From positions 1-31,463 of the forward strand of contig JAJZWQ010000012.1 of NCBI GenBank assembly GCA_021846605.1: a stretch of 31,463 bases of DNA, written 5' to 3'. Positions within the stretch are counted from its first letter, which is position 1; each line of letters starts with the position of its first letter. The position numbers and the translations under genes are program-made. Below the pieces are notes generated by a model that had not been told where the DNA came from, did not search any database, and was given only the letters and a program-made list of their open reading frames with translations. Source of the DNA: Bacillota bacterium (GTDB lineage: Bacteria; Bacillota_E; RBS10-35; JAJYVN01). Shown in pieces: positions 18,276-30,047 of this stretch.

Positions 18276-18821
18276 CTAGCCGTCCACCGCGCCCACGTAC
18301 GGCAGGTGGCGGAATCGTCCGCCCCGGTCCAGACCGTACCCGACCACGAAACGGTCCGCGATCGTGAACCCCACGTATTCCACGGGGACCTGGACCCGCC
18401 GGCGGGCCGGCTTGTCCAGCAGGACGACCACGGCCAGGCTGCGCGGCCGCCTCCGGGCCAGCTGTTCGCGCAGGTACGCCAACGTCAGCCCCGTATCGAC
18501 GATATCTTCGACGATCAGGACGTCGCGGTCCACCACCGGGTCGTCCAGATCCTTGGTGAAGCGCACCACGCCGGAGGTGTCCGTCTCCCGGCCGTAGCTG
18601 CTGATCCCCAGAAAGTCGAAGGTGACGTCCCCCAGCGGGATGGCCCGCGCCAGATCGGCCAGGAACGGCACCGCGCCGCGCAGGACACCGATGAGGTGCA
18701 GGCTGCGCCCGCGGTAGTCGGCGGCGATCCGCGCGCCGAGTGCCCGCACGCCCGCCGCCAGTTCCTCGGGGTCCAACAGGATCTCCACGACCTCCGGCGG
18801 GCGGGGCATTGTCCCGGCCAC
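18276..18821 (-). CDS. hpt: Hypoxanthine phosphoribosyltransferase
   Basis: Salvages hypoxanthine and guanine to IMP and GMP with PRPP. 181 residues, normal for bacterial HPRT. The PRPP loop [17 protein letters not shown] is clear, with [16 protein letters not shown] upstream, FLGISSYG and FTKDLDD in the middle, and the C-terminal [18 protein letters not shown] with the purine-binding residues. GTG at 18821 is preferred because GGAGGTG lies seven bases upstream; an ATG at 18809 lacks such a site. It is the first gene of the purine cluster on this strand. I could not identify a convincing promoter or purine riboswitch upstream. Confidence 0.96.
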   Translation of the reverse strand: MAGTMPRPPEVVEILLDPEELAAGVRALGARIAADYRGRSLHLIGVLRGAVPFLADLARAIPLGDVTFDFLGISSYGRETDTSGVVRFTKDLDDPVVDRDVLIVEDIVDTGLTLAYLREQLARRRPRSLAVVVLLDKPARRRVQVPVEYVGFTIADRFVVGYGLDRGGRFRHLPYVGAVDG

Positions 18822-18929
18822 GCGCACCCACCTCCACGCTGGCAAGCGTCGCACGCCCGCGCACGCCGTCGTCCCCCGGCTGCCCGCGCCGCGCACACCA
18901 TCTGTTGTTTTGCCGCCAAGCGGTGGTTT

Positions 18930-18950
18930 CCTGGACGAAACGCGTCCAGG
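18930..18950. repeat. Hairpin upstream of hpt
   Basis: CCTGGACG-AAACG-CGTCCAGG is a perfect 8-base stem with a 5-base loop, about 110 bases before the hpt start. On the minus strand it is followed by AAACC rather than T residues, so it is not a clear terminator. It may be an operator or a leader structure for the purine cluster. Confidence 0.4.
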
Positions 18951-19039
18951 GATCGGGCGCCCCCGGTGGTTAGGCGTCGTAACGGATCAAATGGCGGGGG
19001 GCTGACAGACCCGGCAGCGCACCGGCTTCTTGTCTGGCG

Positions 19040-19600
19040 GTTCGGCCGGAGCGCCCCGGCGCGGGTGGTGGCGGTGGTGCCCCCCGAGAGAGCTGGCGGG
19101 GAAGTCGTGCGCCCACCCCTGCGGTTGGGGTTGTCCCCGCGGTGCATCTGCGGGCCTCGGCCTGTCCGAGCGCGTGCCTCATGGTCCGCAGTGCGGGCGG
19201 GCGATGCGGCGGACCCGTGGTCGGCGTTTTGGGCACGATGGTCGCATGGCACCACCCTCCACGCCGACCAGGCCCGTGCGTCGTGGTTGGCGACCAAGCC
19301 GTTGCTGCTCATGGCGTGGGGGGACGCCCCCGCCGCGAGATCACCGGAGGCGGGGAACCGTCACGGCGGCACCAAGGCCAAGCAGGCCGCGGGTAGAGCG
19401 GCGCGTGCGCGAGACGGGTGTCTGGGCGCCGTCGTGAGCCAGATGACTGTGGCGAGGGGGGCGCACCCCCGGGGGGCGACGGGGCGTTGGGCAGACAGCC
19501 CGGAGTTGCGGGGTTACTCGCGCCGTTGGGACGCAAGCCATCACGTCACGGGCTCTAAGGGGGGGCCCCGCCCTGCCTTGGCGGGGCCCCGTCGGGGAAT
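19040..19600 (+). pseudogene. Degraded tnpB 3' end with downstream guide-RNA-like region (IS200/IS605 relic)
   Basis: No intact frame spans the gene-free stretch 18822-19687. Read across frameshifts on the plus strand, fragments resemble the C-terminal zinc-ribbon region of TnpB. First comes RWCPPRELAGKSCAHPCGW (near 19069-19125), then a CICGPRP segment in another frame (near 19145), then HGTTLHADQARASWLATK (near 19243-19296), recalling the CGxxLHxDxNAxxNL end. About 230 bases of structured GC-rich DNA follow and end in a strong hairpin at 19562-19590, where an element right end and omega-RNA terminus would be expected. The homology is by eye and modest. The remaining sequence up to hup shows nothing recognisable. 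Confidence 0.4.
19562..19590. terminator. Strong hairpin downstream of hup (terminator or IS end)
   Basis: GGGGCCCCGCC (19562-19572) and GGCGGGGCCCC (19580-19590) form a perfect 11-base stem with a 7-base loop, about 100 bases past the hup stop. On the minus strand it continues CCCTTAG, giving only a weak T-run. It may end the hup transcript, or be the right-end hairpin of the adjacent tnpB relic. Confidence 0.45.
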
Positions 19601-19687
19601 GCCCGTCGCCAACCGAACGGTTACGCATAAGGTCTCCTGCGCGTGGGGCGCGCCCTTCGGTGTCCGCTGGGAAGGGCGAGCCGCCCC

Positions 19688-19963
19688 TCACCCGTTGACC
19701 GCAGCCTTCAAGGGCTTGCCCGGACGGAACACCGGGGCGCGACGACCCTTGATCTGCAGGCTGCTCCCCGTGCGCGGGTTCCGCCCCCGCCGTGGCTTGC
19801 GCTCCCGGACCTCGAAGCTCCCAAATCCCACCAGAGAAACCCTGTCACTCCTGGACAGCGCGGTAGAAATCGCTTCGAACACGGCCTCGACAGCTCGGGT
19901 GCTGTCCTTTTTCGAGAGGCCGGTTTCGGCGGCCACCGCCGCTACAAGCTCCCCGCGGTTCAA
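19688..19963 (-). CDS. hup: DNA-binding protein HU
   Basis: Small histone-like dimer that bends and compacts DNA. 91 residues, exactly HU size. It starts MNRGELVAAVAAETGLSKKD, continues with the hallmark VSLVGFGSFEVRERKPRRG and then RNP (the arm carrying the intercalating proline), and ends APVFRPGKPLKAAVNG. The start is TTG at 19963 behind AGGAGGGGGGGTGAT. No ATG or GTG in this frame fits the family N-terminus, so a TTG start is well supported. It lies downstream of groEL but is separated by 300 bases with a strong terminator, so it is probably transcribed from its own promoter (see 20019-20046). Confidence 0.95.
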   Translation of the reverse strand: MNRGELVAAVAAETGLSKKDSTRAVEAVFEAISTALSRSDRVSLVGFGSFEVRERKPRRGRNPRTGSSLQIKGRRAPVFRPGKPLKAAVNG

Positions 19964-20018
19964 TAAATCACCCCCCCTCCTGGTCCGTATTGGCGCGTTT
20001 CGCGGACACTCGTCGGCC

Positions 20019-20046
20019 ATTTTCGCGCACCTGGGCGATCCTTCCT
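20019..20046 (-). promoter_or_regulatory. Possible sigma-H-like promoter of hup
   Basis: On the minus strand, GCAGGAAGG followed after 12 bases by CGCGAAAAT resembles the sigma-H pattern (RnAGGAwWW, 11-12 bases, RnnGAATww), with mismatches. It is about 60 bases before the hup start. The flanking AT-rich island (20041-20080) stands out from the GC-rich surroundings, supporting a promoter here whatever the sigma factor. Confidence 0.3.
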
Positions 20047-20200
20047 GCAACAAATCACACAAATTCGGCGAAAAGTGGGGCGGGGACGGCGGGGACCGGA
20101 ACGGCCCACGGTCCCCCCCCGCGCTCCCGCCCGCCGATTTAAGAAATACCGGGTTCCATAAGAGCGGGACGCGTCGGTGGGCGGGCGGTCCCCCGCAGGC

Positions 20201-20236
20201 ACGGAAGGGCCCCGGCATTGGCCGGGGCCCTTCCGT
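20201..20236 (-). terminator. Terminator after groEL
   Basis: ACGGAAGGGCCCCGGC (20201-20216) pairs perfectly with GCCGGGGCCCTTCCGT (20221-20236) around a 4-base loop, a 16-base stem 27 bases past the groEL stop. There is little T-run on the minus strand (the T-rich side lies on the groEL side), so efficiency is uncertain, but position and stability strongly suggest the end of groESL. Confidence 0.75.
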
Positions 20237-20263
20237 TTCCGCCCGCACCGGTGGAGGCCCGGC

Positions 20264-21901
<1,638 letters not shown>

Positions 21902-21951
21902 TTACGTCGGGGCGATGCTGCCGGCCCCCGGCGGGCCGCCGCGCCCCGGGC

Positions 21952-22260
21952 CTAGTCCACTACCGCCAGAATGTCCCGCTCGCTGAGGATGAGGACGTCC
22001 TCACCGTCCAGCTTGACCTCGGTGCCCGCGTACTTGGAGAAGATGATCGTGTCGCCCTCCTTGACGTCGAGCGGCCGGCGGTCCTTGCTGTCCTCGATGA
22101 ACGCACCAAGGCCCACGGCAAGAACCTTGCCCTGCTGCGGCTTCTCCTTGGCGGTATCCGGGAGCACGATCCCCGACTTGGTCCGCTGCTCTTCCTCCAA
22201 CGCCTTGACAACAACCCGGTCGGCCAACGGTCGGATCTTCAGCTGGATCCCCTCCTTCAC
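21952..22260 (-). CDS. groES: 10-kDa co-chaperonin GroES
   Basis: Lid of the GroEL chamber. Family marks: [38 protein letters not shown] with the mobile loop, [20 protein letters not shown] and the terminal [12 protein letters not shown]. Coordinates use the first standard start (GTG at 22260, 102 residues), but the ribosome-binding sequence AAGGAGGGG lies inside that extension, eight bases before an in-frame CTG at 22242. Starting at the CTG gives [11 protein letters not shown], the normal family N-terminus, and 96 residues. I think the CTG is the real start. Preceded by a sigma-A promoter and CIRCE operator. Confidence 0.97.
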   Translation of the reverse strand: MKEGIQLKIRPLADRVVVKALEEEQRTKSGIVLPDTAKEKPQQGKVLAVGLGAFIEDSKDRRPLDVKEGDTIIFSKYAGTEVKLDGEDVLILSERDILAVVD

Positions 22261-22305
22261 TCCGGATGTGCCACCCGCGCGGTCCTGCCCGCACCTGGCC
22301 GCCTG

Positions 22306-22332
22306 TTAGCACTCACACACCATGAGTGCTAA
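22306..22332 (-). promoter_or_regulatory. CIRCE operator (HrcA-binding site)
   Basis: TTAGCACTC (22306-22314) and GAGTGCTAA (22324-22332) are perfect 9-base arms with a 9-base spacer, an exact match to the CIRCE consensus. It overlaps the expected transcription start of groESL, so HrcA repressor bound here would block transcription until heat shock. hrcA itself is not in the window. Confidence 0.97.
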
Positions 22333-22343
22333 CCGCACTCGCT

Positions 22344-22372
22344 ATGATAGTAACCGGCCCAGGTGGAGTCAA
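22344..22372 (-). promoter_or_regulatory. Sigma-A promoter of groESL
   Basis: On the minus strand TTGACT (22372-22367) and TATCAT (22349-22344) are separated by exactly 17 bases. Transcription would start near 22337, at the edge of the CIRCE operator, giving a leader of roughly 80-95 bases. Confidence 0.88.
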
Positions 22373-22432
22373 CAGGTGGCGGCGAAACTTCTCAGATCGC
22401 TGCCGGCCCTTCCCCCAGACGGCGCGCGGACG

Positions 22433-22939
22433 TCACGCGCCGGGATGCCCGGCCCCGCCCAGGACGGCTGCCGCATGCGGCAGCAGGGGGAGCAGGGCAT
22501 CCAGGCCGGACCGCGCGCCGGCGACGCTCCCCGGCAGGTTCACGATCAACACCGTGCCGCACAGCCCCGCCCGGCCCCGGGAGAGGGCGGCGAACGGGGT
22601 CTCGGCCAGGCCGCGCAGGCGCAGCAACTCGGCCAGGCCGGGCACATCCCGGGTCAGCACGTCGCCGGTGGCCTCGGGCGTCACGTCCAGCGGACCCAGT
22701 CCGGTCCCGCCGGTGGTCAGGATCACATCACAGCGGCCCCCTGCCGCCCACTCCCGCAGGCAGGCCGCGATCACCGCCCGGTCGTCCGGCACCAGCGCGC
22801 GGTGGCCGACGGCGCCCCCGGCCGCCGCGATGCCCGCGACCAGCGCGTCCCCGGCGGTGTCGTTGGCGGGGACACGCGTGGTGCTGCAGGTGAGCACGCC
22901 GCAGCGCAGGCCCCTCAGCGCTGGCTCGCCGGATCCCAC
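22433..22939 (-). CDS. Molybdenum cofactor protein MoaB/MogA family (molybdopterin adenylyltransferase)
   Basis: A 168-residue MogA/MoaB-fold protein that adenylates molybdopterin before metal insertion by MoeA. Marks: GVLTCSTTRVPANDTAGDAL near the start, the central DVILTTGGTGLGPLDVTPEA motif, and the C-terminal VLIVNLPGSVAGARSGLDAL. GTG at 22939, four bases after GGGGGAGG, overlaps the end of moaC by 25 bases in another frame. Whether it should be named moaB or mog cannot be decided from sequence; MogA is the active form in E. coli. Last gene of the moeA-moaA-moaC-moaB cluster, 61 bases before the groESL promoter. Confidence 0.88.
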   Translation of the reverse strand: MGSGEPALRGLRCGVLTCSTTRVPANDTAGDALVAGIAAAGGAVGHRALVPDDRAVIAACLREWAAGGRCDVILTTGGTGLGPLDVTPEATGDVLTRDVPGLAELLRLRGLAETPFAALSRGRAGLCGTVLIVNLPGSVAGARSGLDALLPLLPHAAAVLGGAGHPGA

Positions 22940-23421
22940 GCGGCCTCCCCCTCCCGCTCCCAGGTCCCCGAGCGGCCCCCGGCCTTGCGCACGAGACGGA
23001 TGTCGGTGAGCGTGGCGCCGCGTCCATACGCCTTGGCCATGTCGTACAGGGTGAGGCACGCCACCGACACCGCCGTCAGCGCCTCCATCTCCACCCCGGT
23101 AGGGCCGGTGCACTCCACCTCCGCCTCCACGTGCACGCACGGCGCCTCCAGGCGGAAGCGCACCTGGGAGGACGTCAGAGGTAGCGCGTGGCACAGGGGG
23201 ATGAGGTCGGCCGTGCGCTTGCTGGCCGCGATCCCGGCCACCCGCGCCACCCCCAGGGCATCCCCCTTGGCCGCCGTCCCGGCCGCCACGACGGAGAACG
23301 CCTCCGGCGCCAGCACCACCGTGCCGCGTGCCACGGCCACGCGCCGGGTGGCGGGCTTGTCCCCGACGTCCACCATGCGCGCGCGCCCCGCCGCGTCGAA
23401 GTGCGGCGTCCCCTCAGCCAC
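22915..23421 (-). CDS. moaC: Cyclic pyranopterin monophosphate synthase
   Basis: Converts the MoaA product to cyclic pyranopterin monophosphate. 168 residues, normal. Marks: MVDVGDKPATRRVAVA, the active-site region KRTADLIPLCHALPL, GPTGVEMEALTAVSVA and LTLYDMAKAYGRG carrying the catalytic Asp and Lys. GTG at 23421 overlaps the moaA stop by eight bases and no strong ribosome-binding site is seen, suggesting coupling. Its own end overlaps the next gene by 25 bases. Confidence 0.96.
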   Translation of the reverse strand: MAEGTPHFDAAGRARMVDVGDKPATRRVAVARGTVVLAPEAFSVVAAGTAAKGDALGVARVAGIAASKRTADLIPLCHALPLTSSQVRFRLEAPCVHVEAEVECTGPTGVEMEALTAVSVACLTLYDMAKAYGRGATLTDIRLVRKAGGRSGTWEREGEAAWDPASQR

Positions 23422-24388
23422 CGACCGTCCACATCCGCCGCCCGGCGGTTTCCGCCAGGTACTCCTCCATCAGATGCCGTTCGGGCTTGGCCCGGATCCC
23501 GCGCGCGATCAGCGCGCGCAACTCGTCGTCGGAGATCCCCGCGCGCATGGGACCGCGTAGGTCCATGGCCAGGAGCGACCCCAGGCAGGGCTGGAGTTCG
23601 CCGTCGGCGGTGAGACGGACCCGGTTGCAGCCCGTGCAGAAGTTCTCGGTCATCGCCGTGATGAAGCCCACCGTGCCCGCAAAGCCAGGGACGCGCCAGT
23701 AGCGGGCCGGGCCGCCCCCGTCCAGTTCGGCCGGCTCCAGCGTGTAGCGCTCGGCGATCCGCTCCCGCATGGCCGCCACCGGAAACAGGCGGTCTCGCGC
23801 CCAGGGATGGCTGCTCCCCAGGGGCATCAGTTCGATGAAGCGCACGTGCAGGGGGTCCCGGGTGAGGGCCACGAAGTCGGCCACCTCGTCGTCGTTGGCC
23901 CCGGCCAGCACCACGCAGTTGAGCTTGACCGGGTCCAGCCCGGCCGCGCGCGCCGCCTGGATGCCGTCCCAGGCGGCCTGCCAGTCGCCGAAGCGGGTCA
24001 GGTCACGGAAGCGATCCGCCCGCAGGCTGTCCAGGCTGATGTTCACACGGCGCAGGCCGGCGGCCCGCAGCGGAGCGGCCATGGGCGCCAGCAGCACGCC
24101 GTTGGTGCTCAGGGCCAGGTCCTCGACACCCGGGATCGCCGCCACCCGCGCGATGAACTCGACCAGCCCCGGGCGTGTGGTGGGCTCGCCCCCCGTGACC
24201 CGGAGGCGGCGCACGCCCAGGCCCACCGCGACGCGGACCACGCGCTCCAACTCGTCCCAACTGAGCACGTCGGCAGGGTCGCGGAAGCGGGGCCCGTCCT
24301 CCGGCATGCAGTAGCGGCACCGCAGGTTGCAGCGGTCGGTGACCGAGACCCGCAGGTAGGTGACCGCACGCCCGTAGAGGTCCTCCAC
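23414..24388 (-). CDS. moaA: GTP 3',8-cyclase (radical SAM)
   Basis: First enzyme of molybdenum cofactor synthesis, acting on GTP. 324 residues. The radical-SAM cluster is CNLRCRYC (Cys20, 24, 27), with RVTGGEPTTRPGL for SAM binding. The second, substrate-side cluster is CTGCNRVRLTADGELQPC (Cys251, 254, 268). The C-terminus ends ...WTVGG, and the terminal Gly-Gly is the functionally important tail in known MoaA. GTG at 24388 chosen, in the correct place before DLYGRAVTYLRVSVTDRC. It follows moeA after 26 bases. moaD and moaE are not in the window. Confidence 0.97.
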   Translation of the reverse strand: MEDLYGRAVTYLRVSVTDRCNLRCRYCMPEDGPRFRDPADVLSWDELERVVRVAVGLGVRRLRVTGGEPTTRPGLVEFIARVAAIPGVEDLALSTNGVLLAPMAAPLRAAGLRRVNISLDSLRADRFRDLTRFGDWQAAWDGIQAARAAGLDPVKLNCVVLAGANDDEVADFVALTRDPLHVRFIELMPLGSSHPWARDRLFPVAAMRERIAERYTLEPAELDGGGPARYWRVPGFAGTVGFITAMTENFCTGCNRVRLTADGELQPCLGSLLAMDLRGPMRAGISDDELRALIARGIRAKPERHLMEEYLAETAGRRMWTVGG

Positions 24389-24414
24389 GCGTCATCGCCC
24401 CTTGGCCCCCCATG

Positions 24415-25587
24415 CTACTGCAAGAGGAGGGCCGCCACCACAGCACCCGCTGCCAGCACGTCGCCCGCCGGGCAACGGACCAGCGCGTCCGCGCCGCTCA
24501 GGTTCCCGATGGCCGCGGACGCGCCGGACAGGGGGACGGCGCGGTCCCCGGCGATGCGCACACGGGCCACGAACTCGCGGTCCGCCGGGGCGCGCACCTC
24601 GGCGGCCAGGGTCAACGGCAGCGTGCCGCGCGGGGGCACGGGGCGCTCGCCCCCCCACAGCCGCACGACGTCGCGCAACAGCAGTTCATAGACGACCAGC
24701 GCCGAGACCGCGTGGCCAGGCAGCGCGACCGCCCAGCGGCCGCCGCCGATGAAGACCGCCGTCGGCCGGCCGGGTCGCAGGGCCAGACCGGAGAACACCG
24801 GCTCCGCGCCCAGCGCCTGGGCGAGGACATCCTGCACGTAGTCCTGCGCGCCGACCGAACTGCCGCCGCTGCAGATCAGGGCGTCGGCCTCCAGGCCCCG
24901 GGCGACCAGGGCGGCCACCGACGCGCGCCGGTCGGGGGCGATCCCCAGGGGGACGGGCACCGCACCGTCCCGCCGCAGCGCGGCGGCCAGCGCCGGCCCG
25001 TTGCTGTCCGGTACCTGCCCGGGTTCGGTCCGGCCGCCCGCAGGCACCAGTTCGTCCCCGGTGGAGAGGATGGCGATGCGGGGGCGCCGCCGCACTGCCA
25101 CCTCGCGCCGCCCGATCGTGGCCAGCATGGCGACCTGCTCGGGGCGCAGCCGGAGCCCGGCCGGGAGCACCTCGGCGCCGCGCCGCGCGTCCGCGCCGCG
25201 CCGCACCAGGTTGTCGCCGTCCGCCGGGGGGCGGAGCACCTCGAGCATCCCGCCCGCGTGGCGCACATGCTCCTGCATCACCACCGCCACGGTGCCGGCC
25301 GGCAGCATCGCCCCGGTGGGCACCTGCACAGCCGTGCCGGGCGCCAGGGCCGGCGCGCCCGTGCCCATGGCCACGGCGCCGGCGACCGGCAGGCGCCGGG
25401 GGGCATTGGCGCCCAGGGCGTAGCCGTCCACCAGCGAACGATCGAACAGCGGCAGGTCGGTCGGCGCCCGCAGCGGACCGGCGAGTACCCGCCCGGCGGC
25501 CACGTCGAGCCGGACGCGGGCCGCGCCCGTGGGCGCCGGTGGCAGGGCGGCCAGCAACCGCGCCCGCGCCGCGTCCAGATCGAGCAT
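24415..25587 (-). CDS. moeA: Molybdopterin molybdenumtransferase
   Basis: Inserts molybdate into adenylated molybdopterin. 390 residues, normal for MoeA. Domains in order: the N-terminal LPLFDRSLVDGYAL (usual D-x-SAMDGYA), VPTGAMLPAGTVAVV, then the MogA-like domain with RIAILSTGDELVPAG, VPDSNGPALAAAL, ICSGGSSVGAQDYV and ALPGHAVSALV (usually LPGNPVS), and the C-terminal beta-barrel. ATG at 25587. First gene of the cofactor cluster, divergent from a GH18 gene with only 49 bases between them, where an 11-base inverted repeat is found. Confidence 0.95.
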   Translation of the reverse strand: MLDLDAARARLLAALPPAPTGAARVRLDVAAGRVLAGPLRAPTDLPLFDRSLVDGYALGANAPRRLPVAGAVAMGTGAPALAPGTAVQVPTGAMLPAGTVAVVMQEHVRHAGGMLEVLRPPADGDNLVRRGADARRGAEVLPAGLRLRPEQVAMLATIGRREVAVRRRPRIAILSTGDELVPAGGRTEPGQVPDSNGPALAAALRRDGAVPVPLGIAPDRRASVAALVARGLEADALICSGGSSVGAQDYVQDVLAQALGAEPVFSGLALRPGRPTAVFIGGGRWAVALPGHAVSALVVYELLLRDVVRLWGGERPVPPRGTLPLTLAAEVRAPADREFVARVRIAGDRAVPLSGASAAIGNLSGADALVRCPAGDVLAAGAVVAALLLQ

Positions 25588-25588
25588 G

Positions 25589-25633
25589 CCGCCACCCCCC
25601 ACCGTGGGCAGTCTACCACCACGGGGGTGGCGG
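25589..25633. promoter_or_regulatory. Inverted repeat filling the moeA/GH18 divergent spacer
   Basis: CCGCCACCCCC (25589-25599) and GGGGGTGGCGG (25623-25633) are perfect 11-base arms 23 bases apart. They lie directly against both start codons, so on each strand the G-rich arm doubles as the ribosome-binding region. The arrangement could be a shared operator or hairpins masking both translation starts. No sigma-A promoter is obvious in the 49 bases. Confidence 0.5.
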
Positions 25634-25636
25634 GAG

Positions 25637-26950
25637 ATGGAGCGCGTACGCACCTGGCTGAAGGGCCTCTCGCTGCGCGCCGCGCGCGCCTGGCGGCACG
25701 ACGCACTGCCGTGGATGCGGCACCTGGCCGTGCAGGTCCAGGGAGGGGAGCGACGCCTGCGGGCGATGGCTCGCCCTCTGGCACGGCGCGGCCGCCTGGC
25801 CGGGAGACACCATGTCCTGGTTGGGGGCGCCACGCTGCGCCAGGTCCTGGGCCGCCTGGCCAAGCGGTTCGGCCTGCGCGGGTGGAGGTCCGGCGTCGCC
25901 GTGGCCACCAGCGCGCTGGCCCTGGTCCTGCTCTTCAGCATCGCCCTGGGCGGCCGCCAGTCCGCGCCGCGCCTGATGCCCGGAGGCCAGGTGCCCGAGG
26001 TCATCGGCTTCTACCAGAACAGCTGGAGCCACCAGTTGCAGAGCGGGATGGCCTCCCTGCAGGCCCACCACGCGGAGATCAACACCGTCCTGGCCTTCTG
26101 GTACAGCGTGGACGGCAACGGCACGCTGCACGCCAACGCGCCGGACCCGGCCGTGACCGCCTTCGTCCGCAGCCACCACATGCGCATGGGCGTCATGATC
26201 AACAACATCGCCGGGTCCAGCGGCAACAACGCCGGTATGCTCACCAATCCCAGCGCCCGGGCCCGCGCGGTCAGCGCGATCGCTTCCATGGTCCGCCAGA
26301 ACGGCTACCAGGACGTGAACATCGACTTCGAACTCCTCAAGATCAGCGCGCGCTCCGGACTGACCGCGTTCATGGGCGACCTGCGCAACGCCCTACCGGT
26401 CGGCGTGCGGCTCTCAGAGTCCGTGTTCCCGCCGCTGGGGGTGTCCTCGTCGATCAACGGCGCCTACGACTACGCCGCGCTGGCCAAGGTGACCAACTAC
26501 CTGGTGGTCATGCTGTACGACCACCACTACAACGGCGGGCCGGCCGGCCCGGTGTCCCCATACAGTTGGGTGACGGCCAACCTGAACTGGCTGGTGCGCA
26601 CCGCGCGCATCCCGGCGTCCAAGGTGGTGCTGGCTGTCGGCGTCTACGGCTACGACTGGCCGATCGGCAGCACCAGCGCGACCGAGCTGCCGCTGAACGC
26701 CATCGACCAGCTCAAGACCTCCCTGGGCGTCACCGCCGCGCTCGACCCGGTCTCGCTCGACCCGTACTTCCGGTACACGGCGTCCGACGGCACCGGGCAC
26801 ATCGTCTGGTACCAGAACTCGCAGACGATGCTGCAGCGCCTGAAACTGGCCGAGCAATACAACCTGCACGGCATCGCCATCTGGGCGCTGGGCCAGGGCA
26901 CGCCAGCGGTCTGGAACGCCATCCACGCCACCCTGGGGACGCTGAGCTGA
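25637..26950 (+). CDS. Membrane-anchored glycoside hydrolase family 18 protein (SleL/YaaH-like)
   Basis: A 437-residue protein. Residues 1-85 are Arg-rich and likely cytoplasmic, 86-105 (SGVAVATSALALVLLFSIAL) are a membrane anchor, and residues 118-437 are a GH18 barrel outside the cell. The catalytic strand reads VNIDFELL with the proton-donor Glu near 232; the common first Asp of the motif (DGVNIDFE) is Gln here (QDVNIDFE). Other marks are VVMLYDHHYNGGPAGPVSPY, KVVLAVGVYGYDW and the C-terminal HGIAIWALG. Relatives such as SleL/YaaH cleave peptidoglycan in spore cortex. No LysM domains are present, so the target could be vegetative wall or another glycan. ATG at 25637, six bases after GGGGTGG. 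Convergent with guaB, 16 bases away. Confidence 0.85.
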   Translation: MERVRTWLKGLSLRAARAWRHDALPWMRHLAVQVQGGERRLRAMARPLARRGRLAGRHHVLVGGATLRQVLGRLAKRFGLRGWRSGVAVATSALALVLLFSIALGGRQSAPRLMPGGQVPEVIGFYQNSWSHQLQSGMASLQAHHAEINTVLAFWYSVDGNGTLHANAPDPAVTAFVRSHHMRMGVMINNIAGSSGNNAGMLTNPSARARAVSAIASMVRQNGYQDVNIDFELLKISARSGLTAFMGDLRNALPVGVRLSESVFPPLGVSSSINGAYDYAALAKVTNYLVVMLYDHHYNGGPAGPVSPYSWVTANLNWLVRTARIPASKVVLAVGVYGYDWPIGSTSATELPLNAIDQLKTSLGVTAALDPVSLDPYFRYTASDGTGHIVWYQNSQTMLQRLKLAEQYNLHGIAIWALGQGTPAVWNAIHATLGTLS

Positions 26951-26966
26951 CGGGCCCCCGCCGGCA

Positions 26967-29979
<3,013 letters not shown>

Positions 29980-30047
29980 CGCTGGCGTCTCCTTTCGGAT
30001 CGTGCCGGTCCAGATGTATACGCGGTCTGGCGCCGCCTGCCCCGCCC

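Noticed and set aside
18822..19000. Purine riboswitch or PurR box before hpt
   Set aside because: No match to the guanine riboswitch core or to PurBox sequences was found by eye; only an 8-base hairpin is present.
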